From: Nocardioides speluncae
GTDB lineage: Bacteria; Actinomycetota; Actinomycetes; Propionibacteriales; Nocardioidaceae
Direction of reading: 5' to 3'
NCBI RefSeq assembly: GCF_003121585.1
Contig: NZ_QEOO01000031.1
Coordinates: forward strand, 1 to 64,000
DNA: 64,000 nt
The notes beneath the pieces were generated by a model that searched no databases, was not told the origin of the DNA, and worked only from the letters and a program-made list of their open reading frames with translations. Position numbers and translations under genes: made by a program. Shown piece by piece: positions 53,731 through 63,093 of the stretch (positions are counted from its first letter, which is position 1; every line of letters begins with the position of its first letter).

Positions 53731-54701
53731 GCCGGTCCGTGACCAACCTTGTCAAGGTCGACCTCCCCGCGGAGATCTTCGACGTCGAGGTTAACGTCCC
53801 GCTGATGCACCAGGTGGTCGTGGCCCAGCAGGCCGCCGCCCGCCAGGGCTCGGCGTCGACCAAGACCCAGGCCGAGGTCCGCGGTGGCGGTCGCAAGCCC
53901 TACAAGCAGAAGGGCACCGGCCGCGCCCGCCAGGGCTCGATCCGCGCCCCGCAGTTCACCGGTGGTGGCGTCGTACACGGCCCGAAGCCGCGCAGCTACG
54001 ACCAGCGCACGCCCAAGAAGATGAAGGCTGCCGCGCTGAAGGCGGCGCTGTCGGACCGGGCGCGCAACGACCGGATCCACGTGGTCGAGTCGCTGGTCAC
54101 CGGTGAGAAGCCGTCGACCAAGGCCGCGATCGCGTCCCTGCAGGCACTCAGCGAGCGCCGCCGGTTCCTGGTCGTGCTGGAGCGCGGTGACAACCTGACC
54201 TGGCTGTCGCTGCGCAACGCGCCCGAGGTGCACATCATCGCGGTCGACCAGCTGAACACCTACGACGTGCTGGCCGCCGACGAGGTCGTCTTCACCAAGG
54301 CTGCGTACGACGTGCTGGTCGGTGGCAAGTCCGAGGGCGAGACGGTCCCGGTCGAAACCACCAAGAAGCCGGCCAAGAAGGCTGCCGCCAAGGTCGAGAC
54401 CGAGTCGAAGTCCGAGGAGAAGCCGAAGGCGAAGGCCAAGGCCGAGCCCAAGGCGATCGCCGACGTCCCGGCCGAGGAGGCCCCCAAGGCCGAGCTGCCC
54501 AAGGGCGCCAAGGCTCCGCTGAAGAGCGGCGGCGCGCCGAAGGGCTACGAGGTCAAGGGCAACGCCGACTCGGGCCTCTACCACGAGCCGGACGGCCAGT
54601 GGTACGACGCGACGGTCGCCGAGTTCTACTTCAAGAGCGCCGAGGCTGCCGAGGCCGCTGGCTTCAAGCGCGCTGGCAGCAGCGAGGAGGGTGACAAGTG
54701 A
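53727..54701 (+). CDS. rplD: 50S ribosomal protein uL4 fused to a sunset-like domain
   Basis: The N-terminal 215 residues are a normal uL4 (exit tunnel loop region [19 protein letters not shown] included). Beyond the usual end there is a Lys/Ala/Glu-rich linker (about 216-272), then a folded-looking 45-residue end starting [20 protein letters not shown] (from residue 273) and ending [11 protein letters not shown]. This end resembles the actinobacterial sunset domain. Most uL4 proteins are about 200-220 residues, so the total of 324 is unusual. ATG overlaps the rplC stop. Confidence 0.95.
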   Translation: MSRSVTNLVKVDLPAEIFDVEVNVPLMHQVVVAQQAAARQGSASTKTQAEVRGGGRKPYKQKGTGRARQGSIRAPQFTGGGVVHGPKPRSYDQRTPKKMKAAALKAALSDRARNDRIHVVESLVTGEKPSTKAAIASLQALSERRRFLVVLERGDNLTWLSLRNAPEVHIIAVDQLNTYDVLAADEVVFTKAAYDVLVGGKSEGETVPVETTKKPAKKAAAKVETESKSEEKPKAKAKAEPKAIADVPAEEAPKAELPKGAKAPLKSGGAPKGYEVKGNADSGLYHEPDGQWYDATVAEFYFKSAEAAEAAGFKRAGSSEEGDK

Positions 54702-55003
54702 GCACCATTCACAAGGACCACCGCGACATCCTGATCGCGCCGGTGGTGTCCGAGAAGAGCTACAGCCTTCTCGACGCGAACAAGTACACCTTCCTGGTCC
54801 GTCCGGACGCCAACAAGACCGAGATCAAGATCGCGGTCGAGAAGGTGTTCAACGTCAAGGTGACGTCGGTCAACACGATCAACCGCAAGGGCAAGACGCG
54901 GCGTACCCGCACCGGGCTGGGCAAGCGCAAGGACACCAAGCGCGCCATCGTCAGCCTCGCTGAGGGCAACCGCATCGACATCTTCGGAGGTCCGGTCTCC
55001 TGA
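54698..55003 (+). CDS. rplW: 50S ribosomal protein uL23
   Basis: uL23 lies at the exit of the peptide tunnel and binds signal recognition particle and trigger factor. Its 101 residues run from [22 protein letters not shown] to DIFGGPVS, full length. The GTG start overlaps the uL4 stop by 4 bases (GTGA), so translation is coupled. Confidence 0.98.
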   Translation: MSTIHKDHRDILIAPVVSEKSYSLLDANKYTFLVRPDANKTEIKIAVEKVFNVKVTSVNTINRKGKTRRTRTGLGKRKDTKRAIVSLAEGNRIDIFGGPVS

Positions 55004-55024
55004 CCGGGCTGAATAGGAATAGAC

Positions 55025-55858
55025 ATGGCTATCCGTAAGTACAAGCCGACTACCCCGGGCCGTCGCGGCTCGTCGGTCGCCGACTTCGTCGAGATCACCC
55101 GGACCACGCCGGAGAAGTCGCTGACCCGTCCGCTGCCCAAGAAGGGCGGCCGCAACAACCAGGGTCGGATCACCACCCGGCACCAGGGCGGCGGTCACAA
55201 GCGTGCCTACCGCATCATCGACTTCCGTCGGTACGACAAGGACGGTGTGCCGGCCAAGGTCGCGCACATCGAGTACGACCCGAACCGCACGGCTCGGATC
55301 GCGCTGCTCCACTACGCCGACGGCGAGAAGCGCTACATCGTCGCGCCGAAGGACCTGGCGCAGGGCGCCAACGTGGAGTCCGGTCCGAACTCCGACATCA
55401 AGGTCGGCAACAACCTGCCGCTGCGCAACATCCCGGTCGGTACCACCGTCCACTGCGTGGAGCTGCGTCCGGGCGGCGGCGCCAAGCTGGCCCGCTCGGC
55501 CGGCAACTCGGCGCAGCTGGTGGCCCGCGAGGGCAGCCGGGCGACGCTGCGGCTGCCGTCCGGCGAGATGCGGTACGTCGACGTGCGCTGCCGCGCCACC
55601 GTCGGCGAGGTCGGCAACGCCGAGCAGTCGAACATCAACTGGGGCAAGGCCGGCCGGATGCGCTGGAAGGGCAAGCGCCCGACCGTCCGTGGTGTCGTCA
55701 TGAACCCGGTCGACCACCCGCACGGTGGTGGTGAGGGCAAGACGTCCGGTGGCGGCCACCCGCGCTCGCCGTGGGGCAAGAAGGAAGTCCGCACGCGCCG
55801 CAAGAAGGCCAGCGACGCCCAGATCATCCGCCGCCGCAAGTCCGGCAAGAACCGCTAG
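55025..55858 (+). CDS. rplB: 50S ribosomal protein uL2
   Basis: uL2 is a main rRNA-binding protein near the peptidyl-transferase centre. Its 277 residues include the conserved [19 protein letters not shown] and, near the C-terminus, [17 protein letters not shown] with the key His. No truncation seen. It lies 21 bases after rplW. Confidence 0.98.
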   Translation: MAIRKYKPTTPGRRGSSVADFVEITRTTPEKSLTRPLPKKGGRNNQGRITTRHQGGGHKRAYRIIDFRRYDKDGVPAKVAHIEYDPNRTARIALLHYADGEKRYIVAPKDLAQGANVESGPNSDIKVGNNLPLRNIPVGTTVHCVELRPGGGAKLARSAGNSAQLVAREGSRATLRLPSGEMRYVDVRCRATVGEVGNAEQSNINWGKAGRMRWKGKRPTVRGVVMNPVDHPHGGGEGKTSGGGHPRSPWGKKEVRTRRKKASDAQIIRRRKSGKNR

Positions 55859-55872
55859 AAGGGACCTGAGAG

Positions 55873-56154
55873 ATGCCTCGTAGCTTGAAGAAGGGTCCCT
55901 TCGTGGACGACCACCTGATGAAGAAGGTGGAGGCGGAGAACGACAAGGGCTCCCACAACGTCATCAAGACCTGGTCGCGTCGTTCGATGATCGTGCCGGC
56001 CATGATCGGCCACACGCTCGCCGTACACGACGGCCGTAAGCACGTTCCCGTGTTCGTGACCGACGCGATGGTCGGCCACAAGCTCGGCGAGTTTGCCCCC
56101 ACCCGCACCTACCGCGGACACGTCAAGGAAGACCGGAAGGGACGCCGTCGATGA
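55873..56154 (+). CDS. rpsS: 30S ribosomal protein uS19
   Basis: uS19 sits in the head of the small subunit and contacts A-site tRNA with uS13. Its 93 residues include [19 protein letters not shown] and [23 protein letters not shown], standard for the family. It is 14 bases after rplB, in the same operon. Its last codons overlap the next start. Confidence 0.98.
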   Translation: MPRSLKKGPFVDDHLMKKVEAENDKGSHNVIKTWSRRSMIVPAMIGHTLAVHDGRKHVPVFVTDAMVGHKLGEFAPTRTYRGHVKEDRKGRRR

Positions 56155-56594
56155 GCGTCACAGAACGTAGGCGCACCAGCGCCCGCCGCGAGACTCTGCT
56201 CGGCGACGAGCCGGGTGCCTTCGCGAGCGCGCGCTTCGTGCGGATCACGCCGATGAAGGCGCGTCGGGTCGTGAACATGGTTCGCGGCCTGCCCGTCGAG
56301 GAGGCCCTGGCGACCCTGCAGTTCGCGCCGCAGGCCGCTTCGCAGACCGTCTACAAGGTTCTCGAGAGCGCCATCGCGAACGCCGAGACCACCGAGGGGC
56401 TCGACGCCTCGTCGCTGGTCGTGTCGGTCGCGCAGGTCGACGAGGGTCCGACGATGAAGCGCTGGCGTCCGCGTGCGCAGGGCCGGGCTACCCGGATCAA
56501 CAAGCGCACCAGCCACATCACGCTCGTCGTACAGCCGGCCGCCAATGTCGATGAGCGCCGTGTCGCCGAGAACAAGAAGGGACGGAAGGCCTGA
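56151..56594 (+). CDS. rplV: 50S ribosomal protein uL22
   Basis: uL22 lines the peptide exit tunnel, where mutations confer macrolide tolerance. Its 147 residues are longer than the E. coli form because of an N-terminal extension ([24 protein letters not shown]) before the core [16 protein letters not shown], common in actinobacteria. ATG overlaps rpsS by 4 bases. Confidence 0.97.
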   Translation: MSVTERRRTSARRETLLGDEPGAFASARFVRITPMKARRVVNMVRGLPVEEALATLQFAPQAASQTVYKVLESAIANAETTEGLDASSLVVSVAQVDEGPTMKRWRPRAQGRATRINKRTSHITLVVQPAANVDERRVAENKKGRKA

Positions 56595-56595
56595 C

Positions 56596-57468
56596 ATGGG
56601 TCAGAAGATCAACCCGAACGGGTTCCGGCTCGGTATCTCGACCGACCACAAGAGCCGCTGGTACGCCGACAAGCTCTACAAGGCGTACGTCGGCGAGGAT
56701 GTCGCGATCCGCAAGCTGCTGTCCAAGGGCATGGAGCGCGCCGGCATCGCGAAGGTGGAGATCGAGCGCACCCGGGACCGGGTCCGCGTCGACATCCACA
56801 CCGCCCGCCCCGGCATCGTCATCGGCCGCCGCGGCGCCGAGGCCGACCGGATCCGCGGCGAGCTCGAGAAGCTCACCGGCAAGCAGGTCCAGCTGAACAT
56901 CCTCGAGGTCAAGAACCCCGAGATCGACGCGCAGCTGGTGGCCCAGGGCGTTGCCGAGCAGCTGTCCGGCCGCGTGCAGTTCCGGCGTGCGATGCGCAAG
57001 GCGATCCAGACCTCGATGCGCTCCGGTGCCAAGGGCATCCGGATCCAGTGCTCGGGTCGTCTGAACGGCGCCGAGATGTCGCGGACCGAGTTCTACCGCG
57101 AGGGTCGGGTGCCGCTGCACACGCTGCGTGCCGACATTGACTACGGCTTCTACGAGGCCCGCACGACCTTCGGCCGGATCGGCGTGAAGGTCTGGATCTA
57201 CAAGGGCGAGGTTGCGGGCACCCGCGCCGAGCGTGAGGCCCAGGCTGCTGCCCGGGCCGGTGCGCCCGGTCGTGGCGGCGGCCGCGGTGACCGTCCGAAC
57301 CGTGGCGGCGACCGTCCGAGCCGTGGCTCGCGCGGTGACCGGCCCACTAGGTCTGGTCGCGACGGCGCCTCTGGTGCCCCCGCCGAGAGCGCGCCGGCCG
57401 AGGCTCCTGCCTCGACCGAGCCTGCCGCTCCGGCCGAGGCCGCTGCGACCACCGGCAAGGAGGGCTGA
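56596..57468 (+). CDS. rpsC: 30S ribosomal protein uS3, RG-rich C-terminal tail
   Basis: uS3 forms part of the mRNA entry and helicase site. The core ([15 protein letters not shown] to about residue 215) has the KH domain with [16 protein letters not shown]. Residues 216-290 are a low-complexity tail with [15 protein letters not shown] and then Ala/Pro/Glu-rich sequence. Total length of 290 is larger than the 233 of E. coli; the tail is common in high-G+C actinobacteria. The start 2 bases after rplV is the MGQKINP start. Confidence 0.97.
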   Translation: MGQKINPNGFRLGISTDHKSRWYADKLYKAYVGEDVAIRKLLSKGMERAGIAKVEIERTRDRVRVDIHTARPGIVIGRRGAEADRIRGELEKLTGKQVQLNILEVKNPEIDAQLVAQGVAEQLSGRVQFRRAMRKAIQTSMRSGAKGIRIQCSGRLNGAEMSRTEFYREGRVPLHTLRADIDYGFYEARTTFGRIGVKVWIYKGEVAGTRAEREAQAAARAGAPGRGGGRGDRPNRGGDRPSRGSRGDRPTRSGRDGASGAPAESAPAEAPASTEPAAPAEAAATTGKEG

Positions 57469-57473
57469 GCATC

Positions 57474-57893
57474 ATGTTGATGCCCCGTCGTACCAAGTTC
57501 CGCAAGCAGCACCACCCGGCTCGCCGCGGCGCGCCCAAGGCCGGCACCAAGCTCGCCTTCGGCGACTTCGGCATCCAGGCGCTTGAGGGCAGCTACGTCA
57601 CCAACCGGCAGATCGAGTCCGCGCGTATCGCGATGACCCGGCACATCAAGCGTGGCGGCAAGGTGTGGATCAACATCTACCCCGACCGTCCGCTGACCAA
57701 GAAGCCTGCTGAGACCCGCATGGGTTCCGGTAAGGGTTCCCCCGAGTGGTGGGTTGCCAACGTGAAGCCCGGCCGCGTGATGTTCGAACTTTCTGGAGTG
57801 GACGAGGAAGTCGCTCGTGAGGCCATGCGCCGCGCGATGCACAAGCTTCCGCTGAAGTGCCGCTTCATCTCCCGCGAGGCAGGTGAATTCTGA
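57474..57893 (+). CDS. rplP: 50S ribosomal protein uL16
   Basis: uL16 helps to position A-site tRNA on the large subunit. Its 139 residues start [15 protein letters not shown] and include the loop [21 protein letters not shown] near residue 85. The end of the frame overlaps the rpmC start (tgATG). Confidence 0.98.
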   Translation: MLMPRRTKFRKQHHPARRGAPKAGTKLAFGDFGIQALEGSYVTNRQIESARIAMTRHIKRGGKVWINIYPDRPLTKKPAETRMGSGKGSPEWWVANVKPGRVMFELSGVDEEVAREAMRRAMHKLPLKCRFISREAGEF

Positions 57894-58162
57894 TGGCCGG
57901 CACCGGAGTGCCCGCACACGAGCTCGACGAGATGACCCCCGTCGACCTGGAGGCCAAGCTGCGCGAGGCCAAGGAGGAGCTGTTCAACCTCCGTTTCCAG
58001 GCCGCCACCGGGCAGCTCGAGAGCCACGGCCGTCTGCGCACGGTCAAGAAGGACATCGCCCGGATCTACACCGTGGTGCGCGAGCGCGAGCTCGGCATTC
58101 GGGACACCCCGGGCGCCACGATCGACCAGGCCAAGACGGCTGAGAAGGATGGAGCGGCATGA
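57893..58162 (+). CDS. rpmC: 50S ribosomal protein uL29
   Basis: uL29 is a two-helix protein near the tunnel exit. Its 89 residues include the pattern [27 protein letters not shown] and [20 protein letters not shown]. The tail of some 20 residues after that is common in actinobacteria. It overlaps rpsQ by 4 bases. Confidence 0.97.
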   Translation: MAGTGVPAHELDEMTPVDLEAKLREAKEELFNLRFQAATGQLESHGRLRTVKKDIARIYTVVRERELGIRDTPGATIDQAKTAEKDGAA

Positions 58163-58431
58163 GCGAGACGGCTCCCGTTGAGCGCAACGCACGCAAGGTC
58201 CGCGAGGGCCTCGTGGTCAGCGACAAGATGGACAAGACCGTGGTCGTGTCCGTCGAGGACCGCGTCAAGCACGCGAAGTACCACAAGGTCATGCGTCGTA
58301 ACACGCGCCTGAAGGCCCACGACGAGCAGAACGAGGCCGGCGTCGGCGACCTGGTGCGGATCATGGAGACCCGCCCCCTGTCCGCCACCAAGCGCTGGCG
58401 CATCGTCGAGATCCTCGAGAAGGCCAAGTAA
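58159..58431 (+). CDS. rpsQ: 30S ribosomal protein uS17
   Basis: uS17 is an early-binding 16S rRNA protein with an OB fold. Its 90 residues carry [34 protein letters not shown], typical for the family. The gap of 70 bases to rplN is the largest in this stretch and contains a ctcgcgc/gcgcgag hairpin (58451-58474). Confidence 0.98.
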   Translation: MSETAPVERNARKVREGLVVSDKMDKTVVVSVEDRVKHAKYHKVMRRNTRLKAHDEQNEAGVGDLVRIMETRPLSATKRWRIVEILEKAK

Positions 58432-58501
58432 ACCCACGAGTTCGGCCAGGCTCGCGCCCCGATGAGAGCGCGAGAACCGGCACGACAACCAGGAGAAACT
58501 G

Positions 58502-58870
58502 ATGATTCAGCAGGAGTCGCGGCTCAAGGTCGCCGACAACACCGGTGCGAAGGAGATCCTTTGCATCCGTGTTCTCGGCGGCTCGGGTCGGCGGTACGCC
58601 GGGATCGGCGACGTCATCGTGGCCACCGTGAAGGACGCGATCCCCGGTGGCAACGTCAAGAAGGGTGACGTGGTCAAGGCCGTGATCGTGCGCACCGTCA
58701 AGGAGCGTCGCCGGCCGGATGGTTCCTACATCCGCTTCGACGAGAATGCCGCCGTGATCCTCAAGGCGGATGGCGAGCCGCGAGGCACCCGCATCTTCGG
58801 CCCCGTGGGTCGCGAGCTGCGCGAGAAGAAGTTCATGAAGATCGTCTCGCTTGCCCCGGAGGTGCTGTGA
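58502..58870 (+). CDS. rplN: 50S ribosomal protein uL14
   Basis: uL14 lies at the subunit interface and binds the initiation and silencing factors. Its 122 residues run from [20 protein letters not shown] to LAPEVL, the canonical length. It starts the spc operon part of the cluster, after a 70-base gap with its own ribosome binding site (CAGGAGAAACTG). Confidence 0.98.
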   Translation: MIQQESRLKVADNTGAKEILCIRVLGGSGRRYAGIGDVIVATVKDAIPGGNVKKGDVVKAVIVRTVKERRRPDGSYIRFDENAAVILKADGEPRGTRIFGPVGRELREKKFMKIVSLAPEVL

Positions 58871-59247
58871 TGGCACGGAGTAGAAATTCCAGCGCAATGA
58901 ACATCAAGAAGGGCGACACCGTCAAGGTGATCGCGGGCAAGGACAAGGGCGCCGAGGGCAAGGTCATCTCGGTCCTGCGTGACGAGGACCGCGTGATCGT
59001 CGAGGGCGTCAACCGAGTCAAGAAGCACACCAAGGTCGTCAACCAGGGCGGTCGCGCCGGCAACACCGGTGGCATCGTCACCGCTGAGGCGCCCATCCAC
59101 GTGTCCAACGTGATGCTGGTCGAGGGCGACGGCGTGACCCGGATCGGCTTCAAGCGCGAAGAGGTCACCAAGCGCCGGCCCGACGGTTCGACGTACACCT
59201 CGACGCGCAGCGTCCGCGTTTCCCGCAAGACTGGCAAGGAAATCTGA
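58870..59247 (+). CDS. rplX: 50S ribosomal protein uL24
   Basis: uL24 starts 50S assembly by binding 23S rRNA domain I. The KOW core [18 protein letters not shown] begins at residue 10. The ATG at 58870 overlaps the rplN stop (tgATG); a GTG one codon before is an alternative and the internal Met is less likely because it lacks a ribosome binding site. The total is 125 residues. Confidence 0.95.
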   Translation: MARSRNSSAMNIKKGDTVKVIAGKDKGAEGKVISVLRDEDRVIVEGVNRVKKHTKVVNQGGRAGNTGGIVTAEAPIHVSNVMLVEGDGVTRIGFKREEVTKRRPDGSTYTSTRSVRVSRKTGKEI

Positions 59248-59837
59248 TGCCCGAGAACACTGGGACCGAGACTCCAGAGACCCAGGAGCGGATTCAGCCG
59301 CGGCTGAAGCTGCGCTACCGCGAGGAGATCATCCCCGCGCTGCAGAGCGAGTTCAAGCACGCCAACATCATGCAGGTGCCCGGCCTGACCAAGATCGTGG
59401 TCAACATGGGCGTCGGCGAGGCGGCTCGCGACTCGAAGCTGATCGAGGGTGCGGTCAAGGACCTCGCCGCGATCACCGGCCAGAAGCCGCAGGTCACCAA
59501 GGCCCGCAAGTCGATCGCGCAGTTCAAGCTGCGCGAGGGCATGCCGATCGGTGCGCACGTGACGCTCCGCGGCGACCGGATGTGGGAGTTCCTCGACCGG
59601 CTGCTGTCGCTGGCGCTGCCCCGCATCCGCGACTTCCGCGGCCTCAGCCCGAAGCAGTTCGACGGGCGCGGCAACTACACCTTCGGTCTGACCGAGCAGG
59701 TGATGTTCCACGAGATCGACCAGGACAAGATCGACCGGTCGCGTGGCATGGACATCACCGTCGTGACGACTGCGACCAACGACGACGAGGGCCGGGCGCT
59801 GCTGAAGCAGCTCGGGTTCCCGTTCGCCGAGCGCTGA
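59247..59837 (+). CDS. rplE: 50S ribosomal protein uL5
   Basis: uL5 binds 5S rRNA and P-site tRNA in the central protuberance. Its 196 residues include an N-terminal lead of about 20 residues, then [18 protein letters not shown], and [30 protein letters not shown]. The ATG overlaps the rplX stop (tgATG). Confidence 0.97.
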
Positions 59838-59853
59838 GGGGAGGAGAACTGAT

Positions 59854-60039
59854 ATGGCGAAGACTGCACTGAAGGTCAAGGCGGCCCGCAAGCCGAAGTT
59901 CGCTGTCCGCGGCTACACCCGCTGCCAGCGCTGTGGCCGTCCGAAGGCCGTCTACCGCAAGTTCGGCCTGTGCCGCATCTGCCTCCGGGAGATGGCACAC
60001 CGCGGCGAGCTGCCCGGCGTCACCAAGTCCTCCTGGTAA
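59854..60039 (+). CDS. rpsZ: 30S ribosomal protein uS14, zinc-binding type
   Basis: This 61-residue uS14 is the type Z form with four zinc-binding cysteines: CQRCG and CRIC. It acts in the head of the small subunit. The C-minus, longer rpsN paralogue used under zinc starvation is not in the window. The preceding ribosome binding site is GGGAGGAG. Confidence 0.97.
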
Positions 60040-60119
60040 TCACCTCCGAAACAAAGATCGCTGCAGGTCGCATCTGAGATGCAGGTGCGAAACCACGGTG
60101 GAGAAAGGGCCATCCGGCC

Positions 60120-60539
60120 ATGACGATGACTGACCCGATCGCAGACATGCTGACTCGTCTGCGCAACGCCAACCAGGCGTACCACGACGCTGTTGAGATG
60201 CCGTACAGCAAGCTCAAGCAGGGCGTCGCGGAGCTCCTCCAGCAGGAGGGCTACATCACGTCGTACGACGTGAAGGACAACGTGTCCGACGACGGCAAGG
60301 CGGCCGTGGGCAAGACGCTCACGATCACGCTGAAGTACGGCCGCAACCGGGAGCGCTCGATCGCCGGCATCCGCCGGATCAGCAAGCCCGGCCTGCGCGT
60401 GTACGCCAAGCACACGGGCCTGCCGCGCGTCCTCGGTGGACTCGGCGTAGCGATCATTTCGACGAACCAGGGTCTGCTGACCGACCGCCAGGCCAACCGC
60501 AAGGGTGTAGGTGGGGAAGTCCTCGCCTACGTCTGGTAG
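60120..60539 (+). CDS. rpsH: 30S ribosomal protein uS8
   Basis: uS8 binds helix 21 of 16S rRNA and, in E. coli, represses spc-operon translation. Its 139 residues begin [18 protein letters not shown] and end GEVLAYVW. The 80-base gap after rpsZ has a gcatct/agatgc hairpin, which might include a repression site (inferred). An internal Met two codons on is a possible start. Confidence 0.96.
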   Translation: MTMTDPIADMLTRLRNANQAYHDAVEMPYSKLKQGVAELLQQEGYITSYDVKDNVSDDGKAAVGKTLTITLKYGRNRERSIAGIRRISKPGLRVYAKHTGLPRVLGGLGVAIISTNQGLLTDRQANRKGVGGEVLAYVW

Positions 60540-60579
60540 CTGGACGAACCGCGAGACCAAGGAAAGTAGAGGAAGAAGC

Positions 60580-61122
60580 ATGTCGCGCATTGGCAAGCTC
60601 CCCATCGCGGTCCCGTCCGGAGTTGACGTCGCGATCGACCAGAGCCTGGTGACCGTCAAGGGCCCGAAGGGCACCCTGTCGCACACCGTCGCCGCCCCGA
60701 TCACCGTCGAGCGCGGTGAGGACGGCGTACTCGAGGTCAAGCGCCCCGACGACGACCGGCTCAGCCGGGCGCTCCACGGACTGACCCGCACCCTGATCGC
60801 CAACATGGTCATCGGCGTCACCGACGGCTACGAGAAGAAGCTCGAGATCGTCGGCGTCGGCTACCGGGTCCTGCCCAAGGGCCCGACCACGCTGGAGTTC
60901 CAGCTCGGGTACTCGCACCCGATCACGTTCAACGCGCCCGAGGGCATCACCTTCACCACCGAAGGCGCGACCAAGCTCGGCGTCCAGGGCATCGACAAGC
61001 AGCTGGTCGGTGAGGTGGCCGCGAACATTCGCAAGCTGCGCAAGCCCGAGCCGTACAAGGGCAAGGGCGTTCGCTACGCGGGTGAGCACATCCGCCGCAA
61101 GGTCGGAAAGGCTGGCAAGTAA
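60580..61122 (+). CDS. rplF: 50S ribosomal protein uL6
   Basis: uL6 lies near the sarcin-ricin loop and binds elongation factors. Its 180 residues start [17 protein letters not shown] and end [16 protein letters not shown]. An open-frame start upstream at 60511 is in the rpsH region and is rejected. It lies 40 bases after rpsH with a ribosome binding site GAGGAAGAAGC. Confidence 0.98.
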   Translation: MSRIGKLPIAVPSGVDVAIDQSLVTVKGPKGTLSHTVAAPITVERGEDGVLEVKRPDDDRLSRALHGLTRTLIANMVIGVTDGYEKKLEIVGVGYRVLPKGPTTLEFQLGYSHPITFNAPEGITFTTEGATKLGVQGIDKQLVGEVAANIRKLRKPEPYKGKGVRYAGEHIRRKVGKAGK

Positions 61123-61125
61123 CTC

Positions 61126-61509
61126 ATGGCCATCTCACTCAAGAACAACAAGCACACCGCCTCGCGGACGCGCTCGCGTCTGCGTCGTCAGGTCCGCGGC
61201 CGGAAGAAGATCTCCGGCACCGCCGAGCGCCCGCGCATGGTGGTCACTCGCTCCGCGAAGCACATCTCGGTCCAGGTCGTCGACGACCTGGTCGGCAAGA
61301 CGCTGGTCTCGGCCTCCACCATGGAGGGGGACCTGCGCGGCTTCGAGGGCGACAAGACCGCCAAGGCGAAGAAGGTCGGCGAGATCGTCGCCGAGCGTGC
61401 CAAGGCAGCCGGTGTCGAGGGCGTGGTCTTCGACCGTGCCGGCAACAAGTACCACGGCCGGATCGCGGCCCTTGCTGATGGCGCCCGCGAGGGCGGCCTG
61501 ACGTTCTGA
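61126..61509 (+). CDS. rplR: 50S ribosomal protein uL18
   Basis: uL18 carries 5S rRNA to the central protuberance with uL5. Its 127 residues show [30 protein letters not shown] and end EGGLTF. The spacing to rplF is 3 bases. No anomaly seen. Confidence 0.97.
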   Translation: MAISLKNNKHTASRTRSRLRRQVRGRKKISGTAERPRMVVTRSAKHISVQVVDDLVGKTLVSASTMEGDLRGFEGDKTAKAKKVGEIVAERAKAAGVEGVVFDRAGNKYHGRIAALADGAREGGLTF

Positions 61510-61544
61510 TCACGACAACCACGTAAGAGAAAAGGAACAGTCTC

Positions 61545-62156
61545 ATGAGCGGAGCCCAGCGCGGACAGCGCGCCGGCGGCGACCGTCGGGGCAATCGCGA
61601 CGACCGTCGCGGTGGCCAGGCGGCCGACAAGACCGCCTACATCGAGCGGGTCGTCGCGATCAACCGTGTCGCCAAGGTCGTTCAAGGTGGTCGGCGCTTC
61701 AGCTTCACCGCCCTGGTCGTCGTCGGTGACGGCGACGGACTCGTCGGTGTCGGCTACGGCAAGGCCCGGGAGGTCCCGGCGGCCATTGCCAAGGGTGTCG
61801 AGGAAGCCAAGAAGAACTTCTTCAAGGTGCCGCGCAGCCAGGGCACCATCCCGCACCCGGTCCAGGGTGAGAAGGCGGCGGGCGTCGTGATGCTTCGTCC
61901 GGCCGCTCCTGGTACCGGTGTGATCGCGGGTGGCCCGGTGCGTGCGGTGCTGGAGTGCGCCGGCATCCACGACGTACTCAGCAAGTCGCTGGGTTCGTCG
62001 AACCAGATCAACATCGTGCACGCGACCGTCACGGCGCTGAAGATGCTCGAGGAGCCGGAGGCCGTTGCGGCACGCCGGGGTCTGACCGTCGAGCAGGTGG
62101 CCCCGGCCGCCCTGCTGAAGGCGCGGGCCGAGGCCGAGACAGGAGTGACTTCCTGA
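61545..62156 (+). CDS. rpsE: 30S ribosomal protein uS5, RG-rich N-terminus
   Basis: uS5 is involved in translational fidelity and mRNA unwinding. Its 203 residues start with an RG-rich extension of about 28 residues ([21 protein letters not shown]) before the core [20 protein letters not shown]. Residues of the spectinomycin region ([17 protein letters not shown]) are intact. The last codon overlaps the rpmD start. Confidence 0.97.
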   Translation: MSGAQRGQRAGGDRRGNRDDRRGGQAADKTAYIERVVAINRVAKVVQGGRRFSFTALVVVGDGDGLVGVGYGKAREVPAAIAKGVEEAKKNFFKVPRSQGTIPHPVQGEKAAGVVMLRPAAPGTGVIAGGPVRAVLECAGIHDVLSKSLGSSNQINIVHATVTALKMLEEPEAVAARRGLTVEQVAPAALLKARAEAETGVTS

Positions 62157-62335
62157 TGCGCCTCAAGGTCGAGCAGAAGAAGAGCACGATCGGCTGCAAG
62201 CAGAACCAGCGCGAGACCCTGCGCACGCTCGGTCTCAAGCGGATCGGCGACGTGGTCGTCAAGGAGGACCGTCCGGAGATCCGGGGGATGGTCCAGACCG
62301 TCCGTCACCTGGTGACGGTCGAGGAGGTCGACTGA
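62156..62335 (+). CDS. rpmD: 50S ribosomal protein uL30
   Basis: uL30 is a small large-subunit protein of 59 residues: [20 protein letters not shown] to VTVEEVD, normal length. The ATG overlaps the uS5 stop (tgATG), and the following rplO starts 1 base after its stop. Confidence 0.97.
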   Translation: MRLKVEQKKSTIGCKQNQRETLRTLGLKRIGDVVVKEDRPEIRGMVQTVRHLVTVEEVD

Positions 62336-62336
62336 C

Positions 62337-62777
62337 ATGACGCTCAAGCTGCACCACCTGCGTCCTGCCCCCGGTGCCAAGACCGCCAAGACCCGCGTGG
62401 GTCGCGGTGAGGCCTCGAAGGGTAAGACCGCTGGTCGAGGCACCAAGGGCACCAAGGCCCGCTACCAGGTTCCGGTCGCCTTCGAGGGTGGCCAGATGCC
62501 GATCCACATGCGGCTGCCCAAGCTGAAGGGCTTCAAGAACCCCTTCAAGGTGGAGTTCCAGGTCGTGAACCTCGACCGGATCAACGAGCTCTTCCCCGAG
62601 GGTGGCCCCGTGACCGTGGACGACCTGGTCGCCAAGGGCGCGGTCCGCAAGGGCCAGCCGGTCAAGGTGCTCGGTCAGGGCGAGATCTCGGTGGCGGTCC
62701 AGGTGAGCGCGAACGCGTTCTCCGCTTCCGCCAAGGAGAAGATCGAGGCCGCCGGCGGCTCCACCGCCACGGCCTGA
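62337..62777 (+). CDS. rplO: 50S ribosomal protein uL15
   Basis: uL15 is a late-assembly large-subunit protein. Its 146 residues include [24 protein letters not shown] and end SGSTATA-like GGSTATA. The 316-base gap to secY contains a long palindrome that may regulate secY expression. Confidence 0.97.
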   Translation: MTLKLHHLRPAPGAKTAKTRVGRGEASKGKTAGRGTKGTKARYQVPVAFEGGQMPIHMRLPKLKGFKNPFKVEFQVVNLDRINELFPEGGPVTVDDLVAKGAVRKGQPVKVLGQGEISVAVQVSANAFSASAKEKIEAAGGSTATA

Positions 62778-62782
62778 GCTTT

Positions 62783-62944
62783 CGGCCGTGTCTCCCCATC
62801 CCTCGCCCGCTGCGCGGCGTTTCGGACTCGATCTGGCTGCGGCGGCGCCGCTCGACGGGCCATCCGGCCCGCCTTCGCGCCGCCGCCTTGCCAGATCGGC
62901 CCGAAACACCGCTCGCGACGGCGATGGACGGGGAGACACGGCCG
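62783..62944. repeat. Long imperfect palindrome between rplO and secY
   Basis: The outer arms (62783 onward and ending at 62944) begin cggccgtgtctcccc on both strands, continue with gtttcgg and gatctgg blocks, and meet at a core tcgacgggccatccggcccg (62852-62871). The core and the flank cgccttgc match those of the palindrome at 99-265. In mRNA this would be a strong hairpin of about 160 bases, 5 bases after the rplO stop, so it may attenuate transcription into secY. Confidence 0.75.
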
Positions 62945-63093
62945 ACCCGTGAGCAACGAAGTTGGCGCGGTCGGCACTCGCCGGCCGCGCCCTTCGTTGG
63001 TCGGAAATGGGCGCTCTGCTGCTCCCTGTTAGGCTTCCCCGGTCCTCGCCATGACGTGGCGAGTACCTGCCCCTGCTTGAGAAAGAGGACCAC
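62945..63093 (+). promoter_or_regulatory. secY leader region
   Basis: The 149 bases between the palindrome and secY hold a short imperfect repeat of ttcgttg (from gagcaacgaagttggc and cgcccttcgttgg, which form a hairpin of about 12 bp with the intervening ccggccgc) and a ribosome binding site GAAAGAGG before GTG. A separate promoter could lie here; the strongest candidate -10 is TAGGCT near 63031. Confidence 0.45.
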
